DNA from: an uncultured Eubacterium sp.
GTDB taxonomy: Bacteria; Bacillota; Clostridia; Lachnospirales; Lachnospiraceae
DNA: 64,000 nt
Assembly: GCA_948579355.1 (NCBI GenBank)
Contig: CAPAOV010000002.1
Coordinates: 30,669 to 94,668, forward strand
Direction of reading: 5' to 3'
This document shows positions 8,101 through 17,300 of this stretch, in pieces. A program made the translations under genes and the position numbers. Numbering within the stretch: position 1 is the first letter of the stretch; each line of letters begins with the position of its first letter. The notes below the pieces were generated by a model. It was not told the origin of the DNA. It was given only the letters and a program-made list of their open reading frames with translations, and made no database searches.

Positions 8101-9690
8101 CCGCCGCATCACGATATCTATTCCATTGAGGATTTGGCGCAGCTTATTTACGATTTGAAGAATGCCAACAAAGAAGCGAGAATTTCCGTCAAACTGGTTT
8201 CCGAATCCGGTGTGGGAACGGTAGCGGCAGGGGTTGCCAAGGCGGGGGCTGAAGTCATTCTGATTTCCGGATACGATGGCGGTACCGGAGCGGCGCCGTC
8301 CAGTTCCATTCACAATACCGGCCTGCCATGGGAACTTGGTCTGGCAGAGACGCACCAGACGTTATTGATGAATGGTCTGCGCTCAAAAGTAGTCCTTGAG
8401 ACGGATGGTAAATTGATGACCGGACGCGATGTCATTGTGGCCGCCATGCTTGGCGCCGAAGAATTTGGCTTTGCCACAGCGCCTCTTGTGGCGATGGGCT
8501 GCGTGATGATGCGCGTATGTAATCTCGACACCTGTCCGGTGGGAATTGCCACACAGAATCCGGAATTGCGCAAACGTTTTGCCGGAAAGCCGGAATATGT
8601 GGAAAATTTTATGAAACTGATTGCCGAGGAAGTAAGGGAATGGATGGCAAAACTGGGAGTAAAAACACTTAACGAGCTGATTGGACGGACGGACTTATTA
8701 AAAGTCAGAGACGATATGGCAGAGAATCCGGGATTGAAAGGACTGGATTTGGCGCCTGTCATTGAGAATCCATTTATAAAAAATAAAAAGCGTATTTTCA
8801 ATCCGCGTGACAGATATGATTTTTGTCTGCAGAAAACGATGGATGAAAAAGTCTTCCTGAAAAAATTTAAAAATGCCTTGGAGACGGGGGAGAAGACGAG
8901 GATAAATGTTGACGTAAATAATACGAATCGTGCGCTGGGAACTATTCTGGGCGCTGAAATCACGAAAAGACTCGGGGATGAGGTCGAAACGGATACGTTT
9001 GTTGTGGAATGCAGCGGAAGCGGCGGACAGAGTTTCGGTGCGTTTATTCCGAAAGGCCTGACTCTGGAACTGGCCGGAGACAGCAATGATTATTTTGGAA
9101 AAGGATTATCCGGCGGCAAGCTGATTGTGTATCCGCCTGCAAATGTACCTTATAAGGCAAAAGATAATATTATCATCGGCAATGTGGCAATGTATGGGGC
9201 CACGAGCGGAGAAGTTTATATCAATGGTATAGCCGGAGAACGTTTCTGTGTTAGAAATTCCGGAGCCAATGCCGTAGTAGAGGGCGTTGGCGACCACGGA
9301 TGTGAATATATGACTGGAGGCTGCGTCGTTATTCTCGGGCCGACCGGAAAGAATTTCGCTGCGGGTATGAGCGGAGGAATTGCCTATGTACTAGATGAAA
9401 ACAGTGATTTATATTTGAAATTGAATAAGTCGTTAGTCTCCTCTAATGTGGTGACGGATAAATATGATGTTTTGCAGTTAAAGAATATGATTACGGCGCA
9501 TGTGGAGGCAACAAAATCTGAATTGGGAGAAACAATTTTAAATCACTTCAGCGAATATCTGCCTAAATTTAAGAAGATTATTCCACACGATTATCAGGCG
9601 ATGCTGCAGGCGATAGCTCAGATGGAGGAGAAAGGGCTGAGCAATGAACAGGCGCAGATGGAAGCTTTTTATCAGTTAAAAAAGGCATGA
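5134..9690 (+). CDS. gltB: Glutamate synthase large subunit
   Basis: GltB transfers the glutamine amide to 2-oxoglutarate to make glutamate. In this 1518-residue protein the class II amidotransferase nucleophile is Cys25 in DNCGIG, so a 24-residue propeptide must be removed. The FMN-binding synthase barrel follows the central domain. The [3Fe-4S] ligands are visible as C1123, C1129 and C1134 (spacing C-x5-C-x4-C). The last about 250 residues form the GXGXG beta-helix domain. Length is normal for the large subunit. The start at 5134 follows AGGAGGAAA at 5121-5129. gltD begins 44 bp downstream, so the two subunits are probably made from one transcript. Confidence 0.97.
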   Translation: MSEYVEECKRESVGLYHPAFEHDNCGIGAIVNIKGKKTHSTVTNALEIVANLEHRAGKDGEGKTGDGVGILLQISHKFFSRKAAEMGITLGEEREYGVGMFFFPQDELKRNQAKKMFENIIAKEGMEFLAWREVPIAPDVLGKRAVDCMPCILQCFVRKPKKVEKGLDFDRKLYIARRIFEQSNENTYVVSLSSRTIVYKGMFLVSQLRLFFDDLQDKDYESAIAIVHSRFSTNTQPSWQRAHPNRFIVHNGEINTILGNADKMLAREETMESEQLKGELHKILPVINTSGSDSAMLDNTLEFLVMSGMELPLAVMITIPEPWSNNRYISQKKKDFYQYYATMMEPWDGPASILFSDGDIVGAVLDRNGLRPSRYYITDEDELILSSEVGVMPISEEHIVKKDRLRPGKMLLVDTKQGKVIDDDDLKEKYASRQPYGEWLDSNLVELKDISIPNKRVEHYSDDERKKLQKAFGYTYEEVKNSILPMAKNGSEPIAAMGHDTPLPMLSNQSIPLFNYFRQRFAQVTNPPIDAIREEVVTATSTYIGEDGNLLHEEPENCRVLRIQNPILTDTDLLKIKNMESAGLRVGVIPIIYYKNTSLKKAIDRLFLEADRAYKDGINVLILSDRGVDENHVAIPSLLAVSAMQQHLVRTKKRTGVAMILESAEPREVHHFATLLGYGACAVNPYLALDTIKRLIDSGLLEKDYYAAVDDYNKAVLHGIVKIASKMGISTIQSYQGSKIFEAIGISEEVTSKYFTDTVSRIGGITLDDIEKQVEKLHTKAFDPLELGHDTTLDSIGMHKARSGKEEHLYNPKTIHLLQQAAHSGDYKIFKEYSREIDNEDRFMNLRSLLDFRLPKKSIPLSQVESVDSIVKRFKTGAMSYGSISQEAHETLAIAMNHLHGKSNSGEGGESLERLTVDSDGTNRCSAIKQVASGRFGVTSHYLVSAKEIQIKMAQGAKPGEGGHLPGGKVYPWIAKTRMSTPGVSLISPPPHHDIYSIEDLAQLIYDLKNANKEARISVKLVSESGVGTVAAGVAKAGAEVILISGYDGGTGAAPSSSIHNTGLPWELGLAETHQTLLMNGLRSKVVLETDGKLMTGRDVIVAAMLGAEEFGFATAPLVAMGCVMMRVCNLDTCPVGIATQNPELRKRFAGKPEYVENFMKLIAEEVREWMAKLGVKTLNELIGRTDLLKVRDDMAENPGLKGLDLAPVIENPFIKNKKRIFNPRDRYDFCLQKTMDEKVFLKKFKNALETGEKTRINVDVNNTNRALGTILGAEITKRLGDEVETDTFVVECSGSGGQSFGAFIPKGLTLELAGDSNDYFGKGLSGGKLIVYPPANVPYKAKDNIIIGNVAMYGATSGEVYINGIAGERFCVRNSGANAVVEGVGDHGCEYMTGGCVVILGPTGKNFAAGMSGGIAYVLDENSDLYLKLNKSLVSSNVVTDKYDVLQLKNMITAHVEATKSELGETILNHFSEYLPKFKKIIPHDYQAMLQAIAQMEEKGLSNEQAQMEAFYQLKKA

Positions 9691-9734
9691 GAGTAAGAAA
9701 GACGGAAGCAGGAAGAAAGAGAGGATGAGAGATT

Positions 9735-11216
9735 ATGGGTAAACCAAGCGGATTTATGGATTATGAGCGCGAAGAAAATTTAGAAATCAAGCCATTGGAG
9801 CGGATTAAAAACTTCGACGAATTTCATGTACCAATGAGTGAGGAAGAACGTCGTGTTCAGGCTTCCCGTTGTATGGACTGCGGCGTGCCTTTCTGCCAGT
9901 CGGGAATGATGATAGGCGGTATGGCAAGCGGCTGTCCGCTGAATAACATGTGTCCGGAGTGGAATGATTTACTTTACAGTGGGAACTATGAACTTGCGTT
10001 GGGACGTCTGTTAAAGACGAACAATTTTCCGGAGTTTACTTCCCGCGTCTGTCCAGCTCCGTGCGAGGCGGCCTGTACGTGCGGACTGCATGACTCGCCG
10101 GTGTCGATTAAGGAAAATGAGAATGCCATTATCGAGTATGCATACGAACACGGATGGATGGATGCCAAGCCGCCCAAAGTGCGCACCGGAAAGACCGTTG
10201 CCATTGTCGGCTCCGGGCCGTCCGGACTGGCGGCAGCCGACCAACTGAACAAAAGGGGGCATCTGGTAACCGTATTTGAGAGGGAAGATTATCCGGGAGG
10301 GCTTCTTATGTACGGTATCCCCAACATGAAACTTGACAAATCGGTAATCGAACGTAAAATAAAATGTATGGAAGAAGAGGGAGTTGTTTTTAAGACGGGA
10401 GTTAATGTCGGGAAGGATATCCATGCGGCAGAACTGCGAGAGCAGTTTGACCGCATTATTCTCACTTGCGGCGCCTCCAATCCCCGTGATATCAGCGCTT
10501 CTGGAAGAGAGGCAAAAGGAATCTATTTTGCCGTTGATTATCTGACGCGGGTGACAAAACATCTGCGGAATCCGGATTTTACGGATTATATTGACACAAA
10601 AGGAAAAAATGTACTCGTCATTGGCGGCGGTGATACCGGAAATGACTGTGTTGCTTCGGCGGTTCGGCAGGGAGCGAATCAGGTTGTACAGATGGAAATG
10701 ATGCCAAAACCGCCGCTGGAGCGTGCCGAATCAAATCCGTGGCCGGAATGGCCAAAAGTGTTAAAGACCGATTACGGACAGAAAGAGGCAATTGCCGTCT
10801 ATGGCAGCGACCCGAGAATATATGAGACGACGGTCAAAGAATTTGTTGCCGACGCCAAAGGAAATCTCACACAGGTCAAGGGCGTCCGCTTAAACTGGAC
10901 AACAGACGGGAAGACCGGACGCCGCAAAATGGAAATAATCCCTGACAGCGAATATGTGATGGACATGGACATTGTACTTATTGCCGCAGGGTTCCTCGGT
11001 TCTGAAAAATATGTGACAACGGATTTTAGTATCGAAGTAACGGACGCTACCAACGTAAAGACGAAGCCTGACTCTTACGAGACAAGTGAAAAAGGAGTCT
11101 ATGCCGCAGGCGATATGCATCGTGGACAATCGCTCGTTGTCTGGGCGATTCGCGAGGGCCGTGAAGTGGCAAAGGAAGTGGATTGTGATTTGATGGGATA
11201 TACCAATCTCGATTAA
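9735..11216 (+). CDS. gltD: Glutamate synthase small subunit
   Basis: GltD passes electrons from NAD(P)H through FAD and [4Fe-4S] clusters to GltB. The 493-residue protein has an N-terminal cysteine-rich region (CMDCGVPFC, GCPLNNMC, CPAPCEAACTC) that holds the iron-sulfur clusters. An FAD-binding GXGXXG segment (VGSGPSGLAAA, about residues 156-166) and a second nucleotide-binding site (VIGGGDTGNDC, about 296-306) follow. Length and order match the beta subunit of bacterial GOGAT. It lies 44 bp after gltB and 61 bp before glnA. Confidence 0.96.
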   Translation: MGKPSGFMDYEREENLEIKPLERIKNFDEFHVPMSEEERRVQASRCMDCGVPFCQSGMMIGGMASGCPLNNMCPEWNDLLYSGNYELALGRLLKTNNFPEFTSRVCPAPCEAACTCGLHDSPVSIKENENAIIEYAYEHGWMDAKPPKVRTGKTVAIVGSGPSGLAAADQLNKRGHLVTVFEREDYPGGLLMYGIPNMKLDKSVIERKIKCMEEEGVVFKTGVNVGKDIHAAELREQFDRIILTCGASNPRDISASGREAKGIYFAVDYLTRVTKHLRNPDFTDYIDTKGKNVLVIGGGDTGNDCVASAVRQGANQVVQMEMMPKPPLERAESNPWPEWPKVLKTDYGQKEAIAVYGSDPRIYETTVKEFVADAKGNLTQVKGVRLNWTTDGKTGRRKMEIIPDSEYVMDMDIVLIAAGFLGSEKYVTTDFSIEVTDATNVKTKPDSYETSEKGVYAAGDMHRGQSLVVWAIREGREVAKEVDCDLMGYTNLD

Positions 11217-11277
11217 AATTAATAATAAAAACAAAAAAGCAGCAGAACTTTGGTTCTGTGCGGAAATGGGGGAAATT

Positions 11278-12591
11278 ATGTCACACTACACGAAAGAAGA
11301 TATCACACGCATGGTGGAGGAAGAAGATGTCGAATTTATCCGCCTGCAGTTTGTGGATGTCTTTGGAATATTAAAAAATATGGCGGTAACGGCCACGCAG
11401 TTAGATTCCATTCTCAATCATAAGTGCACGTTTGACGGCGCTGCGATTAACGGATTTGATACGTCTCATGTAGACGAACTTGTATTAGTACCGGACTTGG
11501 ATTCTTTTACCATTTTTCCGTGGCGTCCCCAGAGAGGACGTGTCGCGCGTTTCATATGTGATGTTCAATATCCGGACGGAACGCCGTTTATGGCCGATTC
11601 CCGTTATATTTTAAAGAAGGTAATTGACCGTGCCGCAGAAGAGGGGTTTACTTTGAACGTCGGGCCGGAATCCGAATTCTTTTTGTTCGATATGGCGGAA
11701 GATGGTTCTCCGACAACAGAGACGAGTGAAAAGGGTGGATTTTTTGATATCGGGCCGGTCGACGCGGGAGAAAATGCCCGTCGGGACATTATTTTGTCTC
11801 TATCGGAAATGGGATTCGAAATGGAATCTTCCTATCATGCCAAAGAGGCATGCCAGCATCATATTGATTTTAAATTTGATGACGGCATACAGACGGCGGA
11901 TAATATTATGACCTATAAACTGACGGTACGCACCGTGGCAAAACGCCACGGTCTTCATGCTACCTTTATGCCGAAACCGAATTATGGCAAAAAGGGCTCC
12001 GCTATGTTTTTTAATATGTTTTTGTGCAAAAACGGGAAAAATATATTCAGTGATACGGCAGAGGAGTATGGACTGAGTAAGGAAGCCTATTATTTTATGG
12101 GTGGAATCATGAAGCACATCAAGGGGATGACGCTGATTAATAATCCGATTATTAACTCTTATAAGCGTCTTGTACCGGGGTATAACGCACCGGTAAACAT
12201 CAGTTGGTCGCGGAAAAACCGCACGCCGCTCATGCGTATCACAAGCAGCGGGGAAATGGGGCCGCGCGTTGCCCTGCGCAGTCCTGACGGGGCATGCAAT
12301 CCCTATCTTGTTCTGGCTGGCTGTCTGGCTGCCGGATTGGACGGTATTGCCAATAAAATTGACCCGCCGGCCTGTATTGATGAACTTACGGATACACAGC
12401 AGGGTACTTTTGATATTCTGCCGCGAACGCTTATGGAAGCCGTCCACGAATTTGAAAAAGATGAATTTTTGAGAGAGGTGTACGGAGAAGAGCTGTCCCG
12501 TATATTGATTGAGAAGAAACGGGAAGAGTGGTATGAATTTTGCGAACAGGTAACGGCATGGGAAGTGGAAAAATATTTAGACAGGATTTAG
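11278..12591 (+). CDS. glnA: Glutamine synthetase, type I (GlnA)
   Basis: GlnA joins ammonia to glutamate using ATP; with GltBD it forms the GS-GOGAT cycle. The 437-residue protein has the GSI layout: an N-terminal beta-grasp domain opening with MSHYTKEDI, a metal-binding region with GPESEFFLFD, and the catalytic domain with HHIDFKFDDG and PNYGKKGSAMF-type motifs. The length fits the unadenylylated GSI-alpha class of Firmicutes. The start at 11278 is preferred over the in-frame ATG at 11266 because GGGGGA is correctly spaced before it. In the 61-bp leader, CAGAAC (11243-11248) pairs with GTTCTG (11253-11258) in a small hairpin that is not a terminator. Confidence 0.96.
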   Translation: MSHYTKEDITRMVEEEDVEFIRLQFVDVFGILKNMAVTATQLDSILNHKCTFDGAAINGFDTSHVDELVLVPDLDSFTIFPWRPQRGRVARFICDVQYPDGTPFMADSRYILKKVIDRAAEEGFTLNVGPESEFFLFDMAEDGSPTTETSEKGGFFDIGPVDAGENARRDIILSLSEMGFEMESSYHAKEACQHHIDFKFDDGIQTADNIMTYKLTVRTVAKRHGLHATFMPKPNYGKKGSAMFFNMFLCKNGKNIFSDTAEEYGLSKEAYYFMGGIMKHIKGMTLINNPIINSYKRLVPGYNAPVNISWSRKNRTPLMRITSSGEMGPRVALRSPDGACNPYLVLAGCLAAGLDGIANKIDPPACIDELTDTQQGTFDILPRTLMEAVHEFEKDEFLREVYGEELSRILIEKKREEWYEFCEQVTAWEVEKYLDRI

Positions 12592-12603
12592 CAGGAGGGG
12601 GTA

Positions 12604-12696
12604 ATGTTCCGAATATCAAATGAATACTATGTTCAGGAGATATGGATAGGGAGGTGCGGATTATTCTACGAATTATTGTGGCGTTTCCCCAACTGA
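12604..12696 (+). CDS. Possible 30-codon leader ORF overlapping the ANTAR gene start
   Basis: An ATG at 12604 directly follows an excellent ribosome binding site (AGGAGGGGG, about 12593-12601) and opens a 30-codon frame ending in TGA at 12694-12696. It runs out of frame across the proposed start of the ANTAR gene. It could be a leader peptide coupled to the ANTAR gene, or the sign of a frameshift between a true start here and the ANTAR frame. There is no similarity evidence for it. Confidence 0.25.
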   Translation: MFRISNEYYVQEIWIGRCGLFYELLWRFPN

Positions 12697-13220
12697 GTGA
12701 TGCAAAAAAATTGAAAAGCCTTTTACAGCAGAACGGATACGACGATATAACGGCATGTAACAGTGCAGCTCAGGTTATTTCACTTGCGAATGAAAGCGAT
12801 GGCGGTATTGTTTTGTGCGGTTATCGCTTGAGCGACATGTATTATCGTGAAATATACGGCTACCTTCCCAAAGAATTTCGTATGCTGCTGATTGCCTCCC
12901 CCGCCAAAATTGAAGAGTGCTCTTTGGGCAGTATTATGTCTCTGGCAATGCCGATTCATACCCATGAGTTGATTAGTACGATGGAAACAATGTTATTGGA
13001 ACTGTATCAGCCGCGGAAAAAGACGTTACGCCCGATGCCAAAGAAACGAACGGAGAGGGAAAAAAAGATTATAAGCAGCGCCAAAAGTCTTTTGATGGAG
13101 AGAAACCATTTATCTGAGGAAGAGGCGCATAAGTACATTCAAAAACTTAGTATGGACAGCGGAAACAGCTTAGTGGAAACAGCGGAAATGATTTTGATTT
13201 TTGATGACTCATCATCATAG
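12642..13220 (+). CDS. ANTAR-domain response-regulator-like antiterminator (NitR-like)
   Basis: ANTAR proteins bind paired RNA hairpins in mRNA leaders and prevent transcription termination. The 192-residue product has an N-terminal receiver-like domain (about residues 11-120) and a C-terminal ANTAR helical bundle (about 135-187, with REKKIISSAKSLLMERNHLS and a following TAEMIL helix). The receiver has no obvious phospho-acceptor Asp in the usual place, as in other clostridial proteins of this group. Position next to glnA matches nitR of Clostridium, which controls glnA and glutamate synthase. The start is uncertain: ATG 12642 has a ribosome binding site only 2 nt away, whereas AGGGAGGTG at 12648-12656 would suit an ATT codon at 12663. 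Confidence 0.85.
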   Translation: MDREVRIILRIIVAFPQLSDAKKLKSLLQQNGYDDITACNSAAQVISLANESDGGIVLCGYRLSDMYYREIYGYLPKEFRMLLIASPAKIEECSLGSIMSLAMPIHTHELISTMETMLLELYQPRKKTLRPMPKKRTEREKKIISSAKSLLMERNHLSEEEAHKYIQKLSMDSGNSLVETAEMILIFDDSSS

Positions 13221-13247
13221 CGCAAGGGAAATGGAGAGGAGAAGAAA

Positions 13248-14354
13248 ATGAAAGCATATCTGATACTGGAAGATGGAACCGTCTTTACCGGTAAGAATAT
13301 AGGGAGTAAGAAAGAGATTGTCAGTGAGATTGTATTCAATACATCCATGACAGGATATCTGGAAGTATTAACAGACCCGAGTTATGCCGGACAAGCGGTT
13401 GTTATGACATATCCTCTCATCGGAAATTATGGTATCTGCCGGACGGATATGGAAGCGAAACAATCGCAGACAGACGGCCTAATCGTAAGAGAACTTGCCC
13501 GTCTTGGCAGTAATTTTCGAAAGGAACAAAGCATTCAGGAGTTTTTGATAGAACAAAATATTTCGGGGATTCAGGGGATTGATACAAGGGCGTTGACGAA
13601 AATATTACGGGAAAAGGGTACGATGAACGGAATGATAACGACCGAAAAACCGGATGATATGCCGTCCATTCTCGAAAAACTTAGACAATACAGCGTTCGT
13701 GGTGTAGTGGAGAAAGTGACAACGAAAGAAGTTATCCTCTACAAACCGGGCGATTTGAATACGAATAGCAACCTTTCTGTCAGGAAAAAAGTTGCTATTC
13801 TTGACGTAGGAACAAAATATAATATTGTGCGGTGTCTGCTCAACCGCGGCTGTGAAGTTTCCGTATATCCGGCGCGAACAAAGGCGGCGGATATTCTCGC
13901 AGCAAAACCGGACGGTATTATGATAACGAACGGTCCGGGAGACCCGAAAGAATGTGTGGAAATCATTGAGGAGCTGAAGCTTCTCTATCAGTCGGACATA
14001 CCGATTTTTGCTATATGTCTTGGCCATCAGTTAATGGCGCTGGCCGCCGGATGCGATACGGAGAAGATGAAATATGGACATCGGGGAGCAAATCATCCGG
14101 TAAAGGATTTGGCAACCGGCCACGTTTATATTTCATCCCAAAATCACGGTTATGTCGTAAAAGCATCCTCCATACCGGAAGAGGTGGCAGAAGTTTCTTT
14201 TGTCAATGTCAACGATGGAACCGTAGAGGGGTTGACGTATAAGAATAAAAAAATATTTACGGTACAGTTTCATCCGGAAGCCTGTGCCGGCCCGAAAGAT
14301 TCGGAAGTACTGTTTGAACGTTTTATGAAGATGATGGATTGCAAGGAGGATTAG
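13248..14354 (+). CDS. carA: Carbamoyl-phosphate synthase small (glutaminase) subunit
   Basis: CarA hydrolyses glutamine and channels ammonia to CarB for carbamoyl phosphate synthesis, feeding pyrimidine and arginine pathways. The 368-residue protein has the N-terminal CPSase small-chain domain and a C-terminal class I amidotransferase domain with nucleophile Cys257 in ICLGHQ and the His342/Glu344 pair in HPEA. It begins 27 bp after the ANTAR gene behind GGAGAGGAG and ends 6 bp before carB. Its location directly behind the glutamine-making genes is notable. Confidence 0.96.
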   Translation: MKAYLILEDGTVFTGKNIGSKKEIVSEIVFNTSMTGYLEVLTDPSYAGQAVVMTYPLIGNYGICRTDMEAKQSQTDGLIVRELARLGSNFRKEQSIQEFLIEQNISGIQGIDTRALTKILREKGTMNGMITTEKPDDMPSILEKLRQYSVRGVVEKVTTKEVILYKPGDLNTNSNLSVRKKVAILDVGTKYNIVRCLLNRGCEVSVYPARTKAADILAAKPDGIMITNGPGDPKECVEIIEELKLLYQSDIPIFAICLGHQLMALAAGCDTEKMKYGHRGANHPVKDLATGHVYISSQNHGYVVKASSIPEEVAEVSFVNVNDGTVEGLTYKNKKIFTVQFHPEACAGPKDSEVLFERFMKMMDCKED

Positions 14355-14360
14355 TGTACG

Positions 14361-17300
14361 ATGCCCAAAATAGAAGCGATAAAAAAAGTATTAGTAATTG
14401 GTTCCGGCCCCATCGTTATTGGTCAGGCCGCCGAATTTGATTATGCGGGAACACAGGCGTGCCGTTCATTAAAAGAGGAGGGAATGGAAGTTGTACTCAT
14501 TAACTCGAATCCCGCCACGATTATGACTGATAAAGCTATTGCTGACTGCGTTTATATTGAGCCGCTGACGGTTGAAATCGTACAGAAATTAATAAAAAAA
14601 GAAAAACCGGACAGTATACTGCCGACGCTTGGCGGTCAGGCCGCCCTAAATATTGCGATGGAGTTAGAGGAATCGGGATTTTTAAAGCAGGAAAACGTCC
14701 GGCTCATTGGCACGACGGCAAAGACGATTCGCAAAGCGGAAGACCGTCTTGAGTTTAAAGAAACGATGGAAAAAATACAGGAACCGGTCGCTGCCAGTAT
14801 CGTTGTGGACAAGACGGAGGATGCCATCGCTTTTGCGAATGAAATAGGGTATCCGGTTGTCATCCGTCCGGCCTATACATTAGGCGGAAGCGGCGGCGGT
14901 ATTGCCAACAACGAAGAGGAATTACGGGATATCTGTGCCAACGGACTGCGGCTGAGCCGCGTGGGGCAGTGTCTGATTGAGCGGTGTATCGCCGGCTGGA
15001 AAGAGATTGAGTATGAGGTAATGCGGGATTCCGCAGGCAATTGCATTACTGTCTGCAATATGGAAAACATCGACCCGGTAGGCGTCCATACCGGCGACAG
15101 TATCGTTGTTGCGCCGTCGCAGACGCTTGGAGATAAGGAATATCAGATGCTCCGTTCATCGGCACTGAATATTATTACAGAACTCGGTATTACCGGCGGC
15201 TGTAACGTGCAATTTGCCCTCCATCCCGAAAGTTTTGAGTATTGTGTCATCGAAGTCAACCCTCGTGTCAGCCGTTCGTCGGCGCTTGCCTCAAAGGCAA
15301 CCGGCTATCCGATTGCGAAAGTGGCGGCCAAAATTGCCCTCGGCTACACGTTAGATGAGATACCGAATGCGATTACACAAAAGACGTATGCCAGTTTTGA
15401 GCCGGCGCTTGACTACTGCGTCGTTAAGATTCCGCGACTTCCGTTTGATAAATTTCTTCAGGCAAAACGGACGTTGACGACACAGATGAAAGCTACCGGA
15501 GAGGTCATGAGCATTTGTGATAATTTTGAGGGCGCCCTGATGAAAGCGCTCCGCTCTCTGGAACAGCATATTGACAGTTTGGATATTGGGCGTTATTCCG
15601 AACGTTCTAAGGAAGAACTGCTGGAACGCATTCATGCGGTTGACGACCGCCGCATTTTTATCATCGCCGAACTGCTGCGCAAAGGTGCGACATACGATGA
15701 AATCCATGCCATCACCAAAATAGACTACTGGTTTATTGATAAAATTTCCCGCCTTGTGGAGATGGAAACAATCTTAAAGAGCCGGAAACTTACGCCAGAT
15801 ATACTGGCAGAGGCAAAGCGGATGGAATTTCCTGACCATGTGATTGCCGGTTATGCTCATATGACGGAGAAGCAGGTGCGGCAGATGCGGCTGGAAAATG
15901 GGATTACCGCCGTATTTAAAATGGTCGATACGTGCGCTGCGGAGTTTGCGGCAAGTACGCCGTACTACTACAGCGTATTTGGAAGCCAAACAGAGGCAGA
16001 AGCAGATAAAAAAACGGCTAAGAAGCGTATTCTTGTACTTGGCTCCGGCCCAATCCGCATTGGACAGGGGATTGAATTTGATTTCTGCTCCGTCCATTGC
16101 GTATGGTCGCTTGCCAGAAGCGGTTATGAGACAATTATCGTCAACAATAATCCGGAGACGGTAAGTACGGATTTTGATGTGGCGGATAAATTATATTTTG
16201 AGCCGTTGACGCCGGAAGATGTGCAAAATATCGTTGATATCGAGAAACCGGACGGAGCGGTTGTGCAATTTGGAGGACAGACGGCGATTAAACTGACAGA
16301 AGCTCTTCTGAAAATGGGCGTGCCAATTTTGGGAACGAGCGCAGAAGATGTCGACGCCGCCGAAGACAGGGAGTTATTCGATGATATTTTAGGAAAATGC
16401 GGCATTCCAAGACCTGCCGGCAAGACGGTATTTACGACGGAAGAGGCGCTGGCAGCCGCCGGAGAACTCGGATATCCGGTGCTTGTGCGGCCATCGTATG
16501 TATTGGGCGGGCAGGGAATGCAGATTGCCATAAACGGGGATGATATTCGGGAGTTTATGTCGGTGATTAACCGCCATGTGCAGGAACATCCGATTCTTGT
16601 AGACAAATATCTGATGGGGAAAGAGGTTGAAGTGGACGCCGTATGCGACGGGGAAGATATTTTAATCCCCGGCATTATGGAGCATGTGGAACGAGCCGGA
16701 ATACATTCCGGCGACAGTATATCCGTATATCCGGCCATGAGTATCTCTTCTCATGTGCAGGAGATATTGGTCGATTACACAAAAAAACTTGCCCAGTCGC
16801 TCCATGTTGTAGGACTCATTAATATTCAGTTTATCGTATACGATGAAGAAGTATACGTCATTGAAGTGAACCCCCGCTCTTCACGCACCGTACCATATAT
16901 CAGCAAAGTGACGGGAATACCTGTTGTCCAACTCGCTTCCCGTGTAATTCTCGGTGAAAAAATCAAGGATATGGGGTATGAACCGGGACTGGCGCCAAAA
17001 GCAGATTATATTGCCATCAAGATGCCGGTATTTTCTTTTGAGAAACTGAGAGGTGCGGAGATTAGCCTCGGGCCGGAAATGAAATCAACCGGTGAGTGCC
17101 TCGGCATCGCCAAATCGTTTGAAGAAGCGCTCCATAAAGCGTTTATGGGCGCCGGTATTCAGCTTCCGAAACATAAGAAGATGATTTTGACCGTGAGTGA
17201 TAATGCGAAAGAAGAGGCCGTCTCCGTTGCCAAACGTTTCCAGAATCTCGGCTATGTCATTTATGCGACGCGCGGTACTGCCGGATTTTTAGGGAAACAG

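Noticed and set aside
8310..9086. Long antisense open frame (258 codons) within gltB, and others such as 16124-16738 antisense to carB
   Set aside because: They lie wholly inside strongly conserved genes, lack ribosome binding sites, and have the Ser/Pro-rich, low-complexity look of reverse-frame shadows.
11217..11277. Glutamine riboswitch (glnA RNA) upstream of glnA
   Set aside because: Only a simple 6-bp hairpin with a 4-nt loop; the known glutamine aptamers have a larger conserved core.
13721..13966. Small ORFs in other frames inside carA and carB as overlapping genes
   Set aside because: No start signals and no conservation argument; explained by the coding bias of the host genes.
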